A stretch of 64,000 bases of DNA from Rhodobacterales bacterium. Lineage in GTDB: Bacteria; Pseudomonadota; Alphaproteobacteria; Rhodobacterales; Rhodobacteraceae. The position numbers were made by a program, and so were the translations under genes. Under the pieces are notes generated by a model. It saw nothing but the letters and a program-made list of their open reading frames with translations. It was not told the origin of the DNA and did no database searches. Below are positions 46,899 to 56,879 of this stretch, piece after piece. Numbering within the stretch: position 1 is the first letter of the stretch; every line of letters starts with the position of its first letter. Location: NCBI GenBank assembly GCA_002748265.1, contig PDRY01000016.1, positions 186,001-250,000 of the forward strand, given 5' to 3'.

Positions 46899-48248
46899 TT
46901 ACCAACGGCGCTCGAAGCGGCGGCGGAGGATGATAGCGATGATGTTCATGGTCATGAGGAACAGCAGCAGAATGATGATACCGCCCCAGGCACGTTCGTA
47001 GAAGGCCCCGTCTGCGCGGCTGATCCACTGGTAGATCTGCGCGGGCATGGCGGAGTTCGGGTCAAGGAAACCGGACGCCACCCCATCAGGATAGTTGGTG
47101 GCCACATAGCCCACCATCCCGATCAGCAGCAGCGGTGCGGTTTCACCCAAAGCCTGCGCGAGGCCGATGATGGTCCCGGTCAGGATGCCGGGCATGGCCA
47201 AAGGCAGCACGTGGTGGAACACCGATTGCATCTTGGAGGCCCCTACCCCGAGCGCCGCGTCGCGGATGCTCGGCGGCACCGCTTTGAGCGCGGCACGGGT
47301 CGAGATGATGATCGTCGGGAGCGTCATGAGCGTGAGCACCAGACCACCGACCAGAGGCGCGGATTGCGGCAGGCCGACGAACTGGATGAACACCGCAAGG
47401 CCCAGGATACCGAACACGATGGACGGCACCGCGGCCAGGTTGGAGATGTTCACCTCAATGATGTCGGTCAGCCGGTTCTTGGGGGCGAACTCCTCAAGAT
47501 AGATCGACGCGGCGACACCGATGGGCAGTGTCAGCAGCAGCACGGTGAGCATCATGAAGAGCGAGCCGACCATGGCAACGCCCATCCCGGCCTGTTCGGG
47601 GCGGTTCTCGGAGGCGTCCGCGCCAAACAGGAAGTTCCAGTTGAAGCTCCGGTGGATCACGCCCGCGTCGCGCAGGGCATCGACCGCGTCAAGCTGCTCC
47701 ACGGAGCTGCCCTTAAGCCGCCCGGCCGCTTCGCGGTCAATCCGGCCCTTGAGGTAACCATCGACATTGGCAGAGGCAAAGACCTCGACCTCCTGGGTCG
47801 TGCCCAGCAGGGACGGATCGCCTTGCACCATGCTGCGGATCTGCCCCTTGCCGCTCTTCGAGAGCATATCTTTCAGTTCTTTGGCGGGCACGGCGACCGT
47901 GGCGCCGGATTCGGCAATCGCGGTGTTGAACCCGTCGATGATAAGCGGATCGAACGCAAAGGTCGGCGCGAATTTGGACGGATCGCCCGTGCCCCGCGGA
48001 TCAATGACCTCGGCCTTCAGCTCGATCGGCAGGGTGATCGTGGTCTGGGTAAAGGCGCTCAGACCGTTGGACAGGATCGACCACAAAAGCCAGCACAGGA
48101 AGAACAGGCCAACCGCGATGGCGCCAATCCCGTAGAACTGGAACCGCTTTTCGGCGGAGTTGCGTTGGGCGACCGACTTGGCGCCGGACATGATGGAGAT
48201 GTGACCGCTTTCGGTCAGCATATCTCCGTGTTCGTTGACAGCGGTCAT
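46899..48248 (-). CDS. pstA: Phosphate ABC transporter permease PstA
   Basis: A 449-residue permease, longer than the E. coli protein because of a roughly 150-residue periplasmic insert (about residues 65-210) typical of many alphaproteobacterial PstA. The transport domain has the binding-protein-dependent EAA loop around [13 protein letters not shown] and ends [11 protein letters not shown] chose the ATG at 48248, overlapping pstC as ATGA; the longer open frame runs antisense-like into pstC and is not real. Confidence 0.94.
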   Translation of the reverse strand: MTAVNEHGDMLTESGHISIMSGAKSVAQRNSAEKRFQFYGIGAIAVGLFFLCWLLWSILSNGLSAFTQTTITLPIELKAEVIDPRGTGDPSKFAPTFAFDPLIIDGFNTAIAESGATVAVPAKELKDMLSKSGKGQIRSMVQGDPSLLGTTQEVEVFASANVDGYLKGRIDREAAGRLKGSSVEQLDAVDALRDAGVIHRSFNWNFLFGADASENRPEQAGMGVAMVGSLFMMLTVLLLTLPIGVAASIYLEEFAPKNRLTDIIEVNISNLAAVPSIVFGILGLAVFIQFVGLPQSAPLVGGLVLTLMTLPTIIISTRAALKAVPPSIRDAALGVGASKMQSVFHHVLPLAMPGILTGTIIGLAQALGETAPLLLIGMVGYVATNYPDGVASGFLDPNSAMPAQIYQWISRADGAFYERAWGGIIILLLFLMTMNIIAIILRRRFERRW

Positions 48249-49732
48249 TCGTACTGCTCCCGGTATTTGCGCACGATGTAGAGCGCGAAGACATTGAGCC
48301 CGAGCGTCATCAGGAAGAGGACAAAGCCCAGAGCGAAGGCGACAAGCGCCTCGGGCGAAGCAAAGTCCGCATCCCCGGTGAGCTGCGACACGATCTTGGC
48401 GGTGACCGTGGTCATGGCTTCGAACGGGTTGCCCGACAGGCGACCGGCGGCCCCTGCCCCGAGCACCACGATCATGGTCTCCCCGATGGCGCGCGAGGCG
48501 GCCAGCAGGATCGCGCCCACAATGCCGGGCAGCGCGGCGGGCAGGATCACCTGGCGCACCGTCTCCGATTGCGTCGCGCCCAGCCCGTAGGATCCATCGC
48601 GCATCGCCTGCGGCACCGCGTTGATGATGTCGTCCGACAGCGAGGACACGAAGGGGATCAGCATGATGCCCATAACCAGACCGGCGGTCATCACGGCGCG
48701 AGCGCCTTGCATCCACTCGACCCCAAGAAGGCCGCCATCGCCCTGCACGCCTTGGCCGAACACGTTCAGCAGAAGCGGACCGACGATGGTCAGAGCAAAG
48801 AGACCGTAGACGATGGTCGGGATACCGGCCAGCACTTCGAGCATCGGCTTTGCGATGGAGCGAAGATGGGGCGAGGCGTATTCCGACAGGTAGATCGCCG
48901 CGAACAAGCCAAGCGGCACGGCCACGAGGAGCGCGATAATCGAAATGTAGAGCGTGCCCCAGATCAGCGGCAGGAAGCCCAGTTCGGATCCGCCACCAAA
49001 GGACGGTGCCCAGGTCGTGCCGAACAGGAAGTCCGTCAGCGGGTACATTCCAAAGAAGTTGATCGTGTTGAAGATCAGCGACAGCACGATGCCAATGGTG
49101 GTCAGGATCGCGACCGAGGCCGCGCCGATCAGCACGTAGCGGATGACTGCTTCGACCGTGTTTCGTGCGCGGAACTCCTTGTCCGTGCGCATCATGGCGA
49201 AGGCAAAGCCCGCAACCGCCAGACCCAGCACCGCAATCGCGCGCATCAGGCGACCGGTGCGCGCCGCGCCCCGGTATTCTTGCGCCGCCTTAAGCGTGGA
49301 GCTGTCGACACCCGACCCAAGCGCGACACCGGCCTCGGCTAGGCGCCCGCGCACGTCGGAGAAATTGGCGTTGATGTCACGCGCAACGTCCTCGTCCATC
49401 AGGCCCTGCTCAATCGCGCTGTCGAGCCCGTTGGCCACGCGCTCAACATCGGACATGATCAGGCCAAGATCGCCAGCCGTCTCATATTTGCTTTCCGGGA
49501 TGGAGCCGCGGACCATGGAGTTGATCACCATGGGTTGGGCAATCAGCCACACGCCAAGCGCAAGAAAGGCCGGAATCATCGTGAACAACGCGACGTTCCA
49601 GCCATAGAAATTCGGAAGCGAATGCAAATCGCGGGACTCACCACCAGCATCGGACAGCGCACGTTGGCGCCCCAGGACGAAACCGATGGCAGCAAGCACC
49701 AGCACGATGATCGCGATCATGGACGCGGACAT
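48245..49732 (-). CDS. pstC: Phosphate ABC transporter permease PstC
   Basis: A 495-residue permease with an N-terminal extension and periplasmic insert before the transport domain (about 210-490). Segments include LAGIPTIVYGLFAL, the EAA loop RDGSYGLGATQSETVRQV, and a final helix with [17 protein letters not shown]. It is large relative to E. coli PstC (about 320), matching the enlarged PstA partner. Confidence 0.94.
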   Translation of the reverse strand: MSASMIAIIVLVLAAIGFVLGRQRALSDAGGESRDLHSLPNFYGWNVALFTMIPAFLALGVWLIAQPMVINSMVRGSIPESKYETAGDLGLIMSDVERVANGLDSAIEQGLMDEDVARDINANFSDVRGRLAEAGVALGSGVDSSTLKAAQEYRGAARTGRLMRAIAVLGLAVAGFAFAMMRTDKEFRARNTVEAVIRYVLIGAASVAILTTIGIVLSLIFNTINFFGMYPLTDFLFGTTWAPSFGGGSELGFLPLIWGTLYISIIALLVAVPLGLFAAIYLSEYASPHLRSIAKPMLEVLAGIPTIVYGLFALTIVGPLLLNVFGQGVQGDGGLLGVEWMQGARAVMTAGLVMGIMLIPFVSSLSDDIINAVPQAMRDGSYGLGATQSETVRQVILPAALPGIVGAILLAASRAIGETMIVVLGAGAAGRLSGNPFEAMTTVTAKIVSQLTGDADFASPEALVAFALGFVLFLMTLGLNVFALYIVRKYREQYE

Positions 49733-49799
49733 GTGGGCTCCTTGAGGAAATGCGAGAGATGGTGGCGCGCGAGACGCTGTGGCTCTCAGAAGTGACGAA

Positions 49800-49824
49800 G
49801 GGGGCGGCGCGGTGCGCCACCCCC
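49800..49824 (-). terminator. Intercistronic hairpin between pstS and pstC
   Basis: Arms GGGGGCGGCGC and GCGCCACCCCC (49800-49810, 49814-49824) directly after pstS on the - strand. No T-run follows, so partial attenuation or 3'-end protection of pstS mRNA is likely, giving more binding protein than permease. Confidence 0.6.
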
Positions 49825-49838
49825 ATGGAAGGCTGAGC

Positions 49839-50870
49839 TTACTTGCTCATGACTTCTTCGTTGGCGATCATGGACTGGGTCGCGGCCAGTTCAGGATCGG
49901 ACACCAGGCCATACTGAGCCAGCGGGCCATCCGGGCCGGCAACGGCGTCGGAGATGAAGAACTCAGCATATTCCTTCAGGCCGGGGATCACGCCGATGTG
50001 GGCCTTCTTGATGTAGAAGTACAGCGGACGGGACACCGGATACTCGCCGGAAGCGATGGACTCGGTGGAGGGAGCAACGCCGGACATGGTCGCAACTTTC
50101 AGCTTGTCCTGGTTGTTCTCGTAGAAGGCCAGGCCGAACACGCCGATGCCGTTCGGGGCGGAGGCGATGGAGGCCAGGGTCTCGGTGTAGTCACCGTCGA
50201 TGTCCACGGACTTGCCGTCGGTGCGGACTGCCATGCAGGCGCCTTCGATGGCGTCTTCATCCATGCCCATTTCTTCCATCAGCTTCATGGCGCCGGAGTC
50301 TTCACAGCCCTGCAGCAGGACTTTTTCTTCGAAGACTTCACGGGTGCCGTGCTTGGTGCCGGGGATGAAGGCCATGACATCAGCGTCGGGCAGAGATTCG
50401 TCGATCTCGGACCAGTTCATGACGTTGTTGTCGACCATTTCACCATCGTGGGGCTTCTGAGCAACCAGAGCGTTGTAGATCTGGGCAGGCTCGAAAGCGG
50501 TGAAGGCCGGGCCGTTGATGTCGGAGGCGAACACGATGCCGTCATAGCCGATACGAACTTCGATGATCTCGGTCACGCCGGCGTCGGCACAGGCCTTGAT
50601 CTCTTTGTCCTTGATGCCGCGGGACGCGTTGGCCACGTCGATGGTGTTTTCGCCCACGCCTTCGCAGAAGCGCTTCAGGCCAGCGGAGGAACCGCCGGAT
50701 TCCACAACCGGGGTCGGGAAGTCGAAGTTCTCACCGAAAGCTTCAGCAACGATGGAAGCATAGGGCAGAACCGTGGAAGAACCGGCAACCTGAACGTTGT
50801 CACGGGCAGCGGCAGCAGTGGCCACGGTGGCGATCGCCAGAGTGGAGGCGGTCAGTTTCACAAAGGACAT
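49839..50870 (-). CDS. pstS: Phosphate-binding protein PstS
   Basis: A 343-residue periplasmic protein with a signal peptide (about residues 1-22, ending ATAAAARDN). Phosphate-binding segments are VAGSSTVLPYA and, near residue 125, the VESGGSSAG and ANASRGIK motifs. I chose the ATG at 50870, with AGGAG 6 bases upstream. The 5' leader has a CCCCGAA/TTCGGGG hairpin at 50902-50918. A Pho box lies about 85 bases upstream. Confidence 0.95.
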   Translation of the reverse strand: MSFVKLTASTLAIATVATAAAARDNVQVAGSSTVLPYASIVAEAFGENFDFPTPVVESGGSSAGLKRFCEGVGENTIDVANASRGIKDKEIKACADAGVTEIIEVRIGYDGIVFASDINGPAFTAFEPAQIYNALVAQKPHDGEMVDNNVMNWSEIDESLPDADVMAFIPGTKHGTREVFEEKVLLQGCEDSGAMKLMEEMGMDEDAIEGACMAVRTDGKSVDIDGDYTETLASIASAPNGIGVFGLAFYENNQDKLKVATMSGVAPSTESIASGEYPVSRPLYFYIKKAHIGVIPGLKEYAEFFISDAVAGPDGPLAQYGLVSDPELAATQSMIANEEVMSK

Positions 50871-50953
50871 GGATTTCTCCTGTTTGTCAGACACGAGACT
50901 ACCCCGAAGGTTTCGGGGCTCTCAGACGCCGGGCTACGCCTCGCGCACCACGC

Positions 50954-50986
50954 TTTTGTGACACTAATGTAAACATTATGTGACAG
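50954..50986 (-). promoter_or_regulatory. Pho box with three 11-base repeats
   Basis: On the - strand, three direct units at exact 11-base spacing: CTGTCACATAA, TGTTTACATTA and GTGTCACAAAA. These match the 7+4 plan of PhoB sites (CTGTCAC plus AT-rich). It lies upstream of pstS and downstream of phoR. Confidence 0.85.
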
Positions 50987-51019
50987 TCCTCGGGGTCGGC
51001 CGAAACCGACGGAGCGTCA

Positions 51020-52048
51020 CTATTCGAGCGGCAGGAGCACAGTGAACGTGCTGCCCTCTGAAGGCGTGCTTTCGATCCGAAGCCGACCGCGATGCCGGTT
51101 CACGATATGCTTCACGATCGCGAGCCCCAGCCCGGTGCCTCCGACCTCCCGCGAGCGGTGCGAGTCTACACGGTAGAATCGCTCTGTGAGGCGCGCGATG
51201 TGATGTTCAGGGATGCCTTCCCCGTAATCTTTGACAGACACGCGAATCCCCGGACCCCGCAGGGCCGTTTCAGCCGCCGGTTCCGTCAGCGAAATTTCGA
51301 CACGATCGCGGCCGTATTTGATCGCGTTCTCGACCAGATTGGTGAGGACCTGGCGCAGTTGGCGCGCGTCTCCGGGGACGGAGACTGGATCATCCGGCAC
51401 ATCCACCACCAGTTCGCGCCCGGCGGCATCCGCCACGGGCGTGAGCGCATCGACAGTTCCCCGGATTAACGCCCCCATATCCACCGGAGAAAGCGGCCTC
51501 ACCCGTTCCTCCTCCTCCACCCGCGAGAGCGACAAGAGGTCTTCGACCAGCCGCGACATGCGGCCAGCCTCCTGCGCCATGATCTCAAGAAAGCGATCAC
51601 GCGCCACTGGATCATCCCGGGCGGGGCCGCCCAGCGTTTCAATGAAACCCAGAAGCGCCGTCAGCGGTGTGCGCAGCTCGTGGCTGACATTGGCCACGAA
51701 ATCGCGGCGCATCTGCCCGGCCTCCTCCACCGCAGTCACATCTTCGAATGTGGCGAGCAGCACCTGACCGGCGCGGGCCAGCGACACTTTCCACGTGGCG
51801 TCCCGCACCCCGTCCCGTCCCAGATAGCGGGCGGTGCGCTTTTGCGAATCCCGAAGGCTCTCTTCGATGGCATCCAAAAGCGCGGGCTGCCGCAGCGCCG
51901 TGATGTAGTGCATCCCCGCAAGGTCCATCCCGAACAGCGCGCGGGCCCCTTCGTTCATCTGGCCAATCCGTTCATCGGGCTGAACCGTCAGAGCCGGCAG
52001 CGGCAGCGCTTCGATCAAGGGCGGCGTCGTGGGTGTGGTCTGATCCAT
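51020..52048 (-). CDS. phoR: Phosphate regulon sensor kinase PhoR (soluble form)
   Basis: A histidine kinase of 342 residues: an N-terminal PAS domain (about 15-105), the H-box FVANVSHELRTPLTALLGF (His about 137), and the ATPase N box NLVENAIKYGRD, G box GEGIPEHH and GTGLGLAIVKH. It has no membrane helix, unlike E. coli PhoR. It would then have to sense through PhoU/Pst contacts in the cytoplasm. Cluster position supports the name. Confidence 0.9.
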   Translation of the reverse strand: MDQTTPTTPPLIEALPLPALTVQPDERIGQMNEGARALFGMDLAGMHYITALRQPALLDAIEESLRDSQKRTARYLGRDGVRDATWKVSLARAGQVLLATFEDVTAVEEAGQMRRDFVANVSHELRTPLTALLGFIETLGGPARDDPVARDRFLEIMAQEAGRMSRLVEDLLSLSRVEEEERVRPLSPVDMGALIRGTVDALTPVADAAGRELVVDVPDDPVSVPGDARQLRQVLTNLVENAIKYGRDRVEISLTEPAAETALRGPGIRVSVKDYGEGIPEHHIARLTERFYRVDSHRSREVGGTGLGLAIVKHIVNRHRGRLRIESTPSEGSTFTVLLPLE

Positions 52049-52107
52049 CATATCCGACGTTATGGGCCGGAACCCCCCGCGCGGGAAGCCCTAACGGAGC
52101 GGCGCGC

Positions 52108-52629
52108 TCACAGCGTGCGCAGCCCCGCGCGGAAACGCGCCGCGTTCTGCTGATAATGCTCCGCCGAAGCGATCAGTGCCTGGCGGGCGTTCTCATTCAG
52201 CTCGCGCACCACTTTGCCGGGCGCGCCCAGCACCATGGAGCCATCGGGAATGACCTTCCCTTCTGTGACAAGCGCCCCGGCGCCGATCAGGCAGCCCTTC
52301 CCGATCTTCGCACCGTTCAAGACGGTCGCGCCCATGCCGATCAGACTGCCATCGCCAATGGTGCAGCCATGCAGCATGGCCTTGTGGCCGACGGTGACGT
52401 TTTCGCCCAGCGTCAGCGGATAGCCCAGATCGGTGTGGAAGACGCAATTCTCCTGCACATTGCTGCCCTTGCCGACGATGATCGGCTCACCGTCACCGCG
52501 CAGCGTGCAGCCGAACCACACAGACGAGTGTGCCTCAAGGATCACAGAGCCGATGATATTCGCATCCGGCGCCACCCAGGCGTCGTCTGCAATCTGCGGG
52601 ATGCGGTCGTCGAGCGCATAGATCGTCAT
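52108..52629 (-). CDS. Gamma-carbonic-anhydrase-like hexapeptide protein
   Basis: A 173-residue left-handed beta-helix protein of the YrdA/PaaY class. Hexapeptide repeats run from about residue 12 to 130. The His positions expected for metal binding appear in [23 protein letters not shown] and the adjacent turn. Many relatives bind metal but show little carbonic anhydrase activity. It overlaps the gmk stop by 4 bases. Confidence 0.88.
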   Translation of the reverse strand: MTIYALDDRIPQIADDAWVAPDANIIGSVILEAHSSVWFGCTLRGDGEPIIVGKGSNVQENCVFHTDLGYPLTLGENVTVGHKAMLHGCTIGDGSLIGMGATVLNGAKIGKGCLIGAGALVTEGKVIPDGSMVLGAPGKVVRELNENARQALIASAEHYQQNAARFRAGLRTL

Positions 52630-53264
52630 GACATTTCCTCAAATTGAGCCTGAAGGGCGCGGACATGGGGCACCAGCCCCGGTTGCTGGCTGCGGCGCAG
52701 GCGTTCTGCGGTCACGATGGTGCGTAGCCGCTCCGCGGTGGCATCCCGGTCGTCATTGACCAGAACGTAATCATAGCCATCCCAATGGCTGATCTCGTCC
52801 CAGCTTTTCTGCATCCGCTTTGCGATCACGTCATCGGCGTCCTGGCCGCGCGCGATCAGCCTCTCGCGCAGCGCGGTGATCGACGGCGGGAGAAGGAAGA
52901 TCGACAAAACATGCGGGTTCATGTCGGTGTTGCGGATCTGCTGGGCGCCCTGCCAGTCGATGTCAAAGAGCACATCGTCCCCGGCGTCGATCGCTTCTTG
53001 CACGGCGCCGCGCGGACTGCCGTAGAAATTGCCAAAGACATGGGCGTGTTCGAGCATCTGGCCGTCAACCACAGCCCGCTTGAAGTCCGTCTCCGTGTAG
53101 AAATGGTAGTCCTTGCCATCCACCTCGCCCGGACGCGGGGGGCGCGTCGTGGCGGAGACTGAGAAGCGGATCGTCGGATCCCATTCCCGCAGCGCCTTAG
53201 TCATCGTGGATTTCCCCGCGCCAGACGGGGAGGACAGGATAATCAAAAGGCCCCGGCGCTGCAT
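52626..53264 (-). CDS. gmk: Guanylate kinase
   Basis: Gmk phosphorylates GMP to GDP. The 212-residue product has the P-loop [10 protein letters not shown], the GMP-site [15 protein letters not shown], and [12 protein letters not shown] chose the ATG at 53264, with GGAG 7 bases upstream, rather than the ATG at 53279 that overlaps yicC more. yicC and gmk are commonly adjacent. Confidence 0.95.
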   Translation of the reverse strand: MQRRGLLIILSSPSGAGKSTMTKALREWDPTIRFSVSATTRPPRPGEVDGKDYHFYTETDFKRAVVDGQMLEHAHVFGNFYGSPRGAVQEAIDAGDDVLFDIDWQGAQQIRNTDMNPHVLSIFLLPPSITALRERLIARGQDADDVIAKRMQKSWDEISHWDGYDYVLVNDDRDATAERLRTIVTAERLRRSQQPGLVPHVRALQAQFEEMS

Positions 53265-53268
53265 GGCA

Positions 53269-54141
53269 TTACTCCACATTCTGGATCTGTTCGCGCATCT
53301 GGTCGATCACCGTCTTCAGGTCAAGCCCGATGGCGGTGAGCGCCTGATCGCCGGACTTGGAGCACAGCGTGTTGGCCTCGCGGTTGAACTCCTGCGCGAG
53401 GAAGTCGAGCCGCCGCCCGACCGGGCCGCCCTCCGCCAAAAGAGCTCGTGCGGCACCGACATGGGCGCGCAGGCGGTCCAGCTCCTCGGTGATGTCGGAT
53501 TTGACAGCGATCAGCGCGAGCTCTTGTTCCATGCGGTCGGGGTCCACCTTGCGAGAGCCGTTCAGCACCGCATCCAAAGCGCGCTGCAGCGCCTCTGCCT
53601 GCGCCGGACGGCGCGCTGCTGCGGCCTCCCCGGCGGCGTCGATCAGCCCTGCGATCCGGTCAAGCTGCCCCAGGATCACCTCTGCAAGCGCGGCCCCTTC
53701 CCGTGCGCGCATGGCGTCGAACGGCTCCAGCAGCGCCTCCACCCCGGACAGCAGCACCTCCGGGCCCGGCAGAGTCACCGCCGCCTCCGCGACCATCACG
53801 CCGGGCAACCTCAGCACATCCGCCGCGCTGACCGGCGCCAGCCCCATCACCGATTGTTCGACCTGATCGAGCGCGGCCAGCATGGCGGCCAGCCCGTCGG
53901 CATCGACCGCAGCGCCCCGCGCGCCCCCGCTGCCTTGCACGCGCAGGGACAAGGTAACCGACCCGCGCGTGATCTGCGATTCAAGCGCCTTGCGCAGCGC
54001 CGATTCCGCCGGGCCGCTGCCCTCGGGAAGCCGCATCCGCAGATCGCGCCCCCGCCCGTTCACAGACCGGATCTCCCAGGTGAGGGCCAGATCGTCATGT
54101 GTCTGCGGCACGCTGGCAAAGGCGGTCATGGAACGGATCAT
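53269..54141 (-). CDS. yicC: YicC family endoribonuclease-like protein
   Basis: A 290-residue protein beginning with the family start [10 protein letters not shown] and ending with [17 protein letters not shown], the YicC C-terminal signature. The [17 protein letters not shown] segment (about 27-43) is also typical. YicC proteins have been described as stress-linked endoribonucleases. The ATG at 54141 has AGGGG at good spacing. It ends at gmk. Confidence 0.92.
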   Translation of the reverse strand: MIRSMTAFASVPQTHDDLALTWEIRSVNGRGRDLRMRLPEGSGPAESALRKALESQITRGSVTLSLRVQGSGGARGAAVDADGLAAMLAALDQVEQSVMGLAPVSAADVLRLPGVMVAEAAVTLPGPEVLLSGVEALLEPFDAMRAREGAALAEVILGQLDRIAGLIDAAGEAAAARRPAQAEALQRALDAVLNGSRKVDPDRMEQELALIAVKSDITEELDRLRAHVGAARALLAEGGPVGRRLDFLAQEFNREANTLCSKSGDQALTAIGLDLKTVIDQMREQIQNVE

Positions 54142-54235
54142 CGGCATCCCCTGTCGTGGCGCCCGGACGCGGGCGCCTGCTCAGTAGACCAAACCCCTGC
54201 CCCGGCCACAAGCCACGCGCCGCCGCGTTAACCCG

Positions 54236-54250
54236 TTAACACTTTGTTTA
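54236..54250 (+). promoter_or_regulatory. CtrA-like site upstream of PAS gene
   Basis: TTAA, seven bases (CACTTTG), TTTA: one mismatch from TTAA-N7-TTAA. It is about 105 bases before the PAS-domain gene at 54356; another TTAA lies 4 bases upstream. Confidence 0.35.
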
Positions 54251-54355
54251 GTGTATTGAAGGCCCGAAAGGGGCAGAATTGCGCCATGGGGTCGGCAGAC
54301 TGTTTCGTTTCGACTCAAGCTAACCCCGTTCAGGATCAACCAAGGGAGTAGAGCC

Positions 54356-54985
54356 ATGAGCGACGATCTGATGCAGCGCGATAGCGGCGCCATCCGCGCC
54401 ACGTTGGCGCGGCTCGAACAAAGCTGGTGGTCCGTGGCCGACGCAAGCGGCGTCGCCCCGCGCCGCGCCATCACCGCCCAGCTCATCGGCCCCGCCCTGC
54501 CCCATGCCTTCATCGCTGAACGCATCGCACCGGGACACGCCCGGATCCGCGTCGCCGGGCAGGAACTGGCGGCCATTGTAGGCACAGAGCTGCGCGGGAT
54601 GCCGCTGTCCTGCCTGTTGGGCGTGGAGAGTCGCACACTCTTTGCGGATCGGCTGGCGATCTGTTTCGAGCGGCCCGCCATCGTGGATATGCCGCTCCAC
54701 GCGCCGCGCCGCTTCGCGCGTCCGGCGCTTAATGGACGGATGTTGCTGCTGCCCCTGATGGGCAATGACGACGTCATTGACCGCCTGCTCGGTGCCTTGG
54801 TGCTCGATGGAGAGATCGGCCACCGCCCCCGGCGGCTGGAGATCGACCAATCCGCGCCCTGGCGGCGCGACACCCTCACCGGGCCGCGTCCGCAGCGGCT
54901 GCGGGCCATTGCGGGCGGGGCGCATCTGCGCCGATCCGCCTACGCGCCGCGCCCGAAGCTTCGCCTGGTGGTCGACAACGGCTAG
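54356..54985 (+). CDS. PAS_5 family single-domain protein
   Basis: A 209-residue protein whose first 110 residues fit the PAS_5 (formerly DUF1457) pattern: a start such as LARLEQSWWSV, the RIRVAGQELAAIVGTELRGM core, and LSCLLGVESR. The C-terminus is basic and likely flexible. Caulobacter MopJ belongs to this class and affects cell-cycle signalling; a CtrA-like site upstream hints at a similar circuit, which is inference. It is followed by an ABC-F gene 42 bases later. Confidence 0.75.
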   Translation: MSDDLMQRDSGAIRATLARLEQSWWSVADASGVAPRRAITAQLIGPALPHAFIAERIAPGHARIRVAGQELAAIVGTELRGMPLSCLLGVESRTLFADRLAICFERPAIVDMPLHAPRRFARPALNGRMLLLPLMGNDDVIDRLLGALVLDGEIGHRPRRLEIDQSAPWRRDTLTGPRPQRLRAIAGGAHLRRSAYAPRPKLRLVVDNG

Positions 54986-55027
54986 GGCCCGATTGACGGC
55001 GCGCGCCGGATCGGGCATCGCCGGTCC

Positions 55028-56875
55028 ATGCTGCGGATTGATGACATTTCCTACTCCGTCGAAGGTCGCCCCCTGCTTGAGGGCGCCTCCGTCACCATTC
55101 CCACCGGCCACAAGGTCGGCCTGGTCGGGCGTAACGGCACGGGCAAGACCACCCTCTTCCGCCTGATCCGGGGCGAGCTGACGCTCGATGGCGGAGAGAT
55201 CGAGATCCCCCAAGGCGCCCGGATCGGCGGCGTCAGCCAGGAGGTGCCGGGGTCCGAGGTCTCGCTGCTCGACACCGTGCTGGCGGCGGACACGGAACGC
55301 GCGGCCCTGCTGGCAGAGGACGCCACCGATCCTGCCCGGATCGCCGAAATCCAGACCCGCCTGAGCGACATCGACGCCTGGTCCGCCGAAGCCCGCGCCG
55401 CGACGATCCTCAAGGGTCTGGGCTTTGACGACGCCCAGCAACGCATGCCCTGTTCGGCCTTCTCGGGCGGCTGGCGGATGCGCGTGGCGCTCGCCGCCGT
55501 GCTGTTCTCGGCGCCGGATCTGTTGCTGCTCGACGAGCCGACCAACTATCTGGACCTCGAAGGCGCGCTGTGGCTGGAAAGCTACCTGGCGCGTTACCCG
55601 CACACGGTGCTTGTCGTCTCCCACGATCGGGGTCTGCTGAACCGCGCCGTCGGCGCGATCCTCCACCTGGAGGACCGCAAGCTAACCTACTACACGACAC
55701 CCTATGACGCCTTTGCCCGCACCCGCGCCGAACGGCTCAAGGTCCAGCAGGCCGAAGCCCGCAAGCAAGACGAGCGCCGCGCCCATCTGCAAAGCTACGT
55801 GGACCGATTTCGCTACAAGGCGTCCAAGGCCCGACAGGCCCAAAGCCGCCTGAAAATGATCGCGAAGATGGAGCCGATCACCTCGCCTCAGGAAGCGGCC
55901 CTGCGCGCGTTCTCCTTCCCAGAGCCCGAGGAGCTCTCTCCGCCGATCATCGCGCTTGATGGCGCGGCGGTGGGCTATGATGATGCGACCGTGCTGGATC
56001 GCCTGAGCCTGCGCATCGACCAGGATGACCGCATCGCCCTACTGGGCCGCAATGGCCAGGGCAAATCCACCCTGTCCAAGCTGCTCGCCGGGCGGCTGGA
56101 GCCGATGAAGGGGCGCCTGACGCGCACGTCGAAGCTGCGGATCGGCTATTTCGCGCAGCACCAGTTGGATGAGCTGCGCGGGGATGAGACCCCTCTCGAT
56201 CACCTGCGCCGTCTGCGCCCCGATGAAGAGCCCAAGCGCCACCGCGCCCGCCTGTCGGGGTTCGGCCTGATGGCCGAGCAGGTTGAGACCACGGTGAACC
56301 GCCTCTCGGGCGGGCAGAAAGCGCGGCTTTCGCTGATGCTCGCCACGCTGGACGCGCCGCATCTCCTGATCCTCGACGAGCCGACCAACCACCTCGACAT
56401 TGAGAGCCGCGAGGCGCTTGTCGAGGCGCTCACGGCCTATTCCGGCGCCGTGGTCCTGGTCAGCCACGATATGCACCTGCTGAGCCTTGCAGCGGACCGG
56501 CTTTGGCTCGTGCAGGATGGACGCGTGACGCCCTATGAAGATGATCTTGACGCCTATCGCCGGATGCTGCTGTCCGACAAACCGGCCAAGCCCGCCGCCG
56601 CAGCGCCAACGCCCAAGCCCAAGCGCCCCTCCCGCGATGAGCTCATGGCTTTGCGCGCGGCGCTGCGCAAATGCGAGGCGCGGGTCGAAAAGATCACCGA
56701 GATGCGCGAGAAACTCGCCGCCAAGCTTGCCGACCCGGCCCTCTATGAGGACAGCCGGATCGGTGAGCTTGAAAGCTGGAACCGAAAATTCGCAGAGGTC
56801 GAAGACGGGCTGTCCCGCGCCGAAACTCTCTGGCTGGAGGCTCAGGAGAAGCTCGACGCGGCTGAGCGCGCCTGA
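55028..56875 (+). CDS. ABC-F family ATPase
   Basis: A 615-residue protein with two ATPase domains: Walker A GRNGTGKTT and GRNGQGKST, signatures FSGGWRMRVA and LSGGQKARLS, and Walker B LLLLDEPTNYLD and LLILDEPTNHLD. There is no membrane domain. The linker (about residues 235-290) is basic and helical, and a C-terminal coiled coil (about 530-615) follows, as in Uup/YheS proteins. Such proteins act on ribosomes; which subfamily is not certain. Confidence 0.93.
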   Translation: MLRIDDISYSVEGRPLLEGASVTIPTGHKVGLVGRNGTGKTTLFRLIRGELTLDGGEIEIPQGARIGGVSQEVPGSEVSLLDTVLAADTERAALLAEDATDPARIAEIQTRLSDIDAWSAEARAATILKGLGFDDAQQRMPCSAFSGGWRMRVALAAVLFSAPDLLLLDEPTNYLDLEGALWLESYLARYPHTVLVVSHDRGLLNRAVGAILHLEDRKLTYYTTPYDAFARTRAERLKVQQAEARKQDERRAHLQSYVDRFRYKASKARQAQSRLKMIAKMEPITSPQEAALRAFSFPEPEELSPPIIALDGAAVGYDDATVLDRLSLRIDQDDRIALLGRNGQGKSTLSKLLAGRLEPMKGRLTRTSKLRIGYFAQHQLDELRGDETPLDHLRRLRPDEEPKRHRARLSGFGLMAEQVETTVNRLSGGQKARLSLMLATLDAPHLLILDEPTNHLDIESREALVEALTAYSGAVVLVSHDMHLLSLAADRLWLVQDGRVTPYEDDLDAYRRMLLSDKPAKPAAAAPTPKPKRPSRDELMALRAALRKCEARVEKITEMREKLAAKLADPALYEDSRIGELESWNRKFAEVEDGLSRAETLWLEAQEKLDAAERA

Positions 56876-56879
56876 TGAT

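Noticed and set aside
44435-46933. An 832-codon + strand frame opposite phoB-phoU-pstB
   Set aside because: It runs antisense through three clear genes and its product is a His/Arg-rich mirror with no motifs; high GC makes long antisense frames common.
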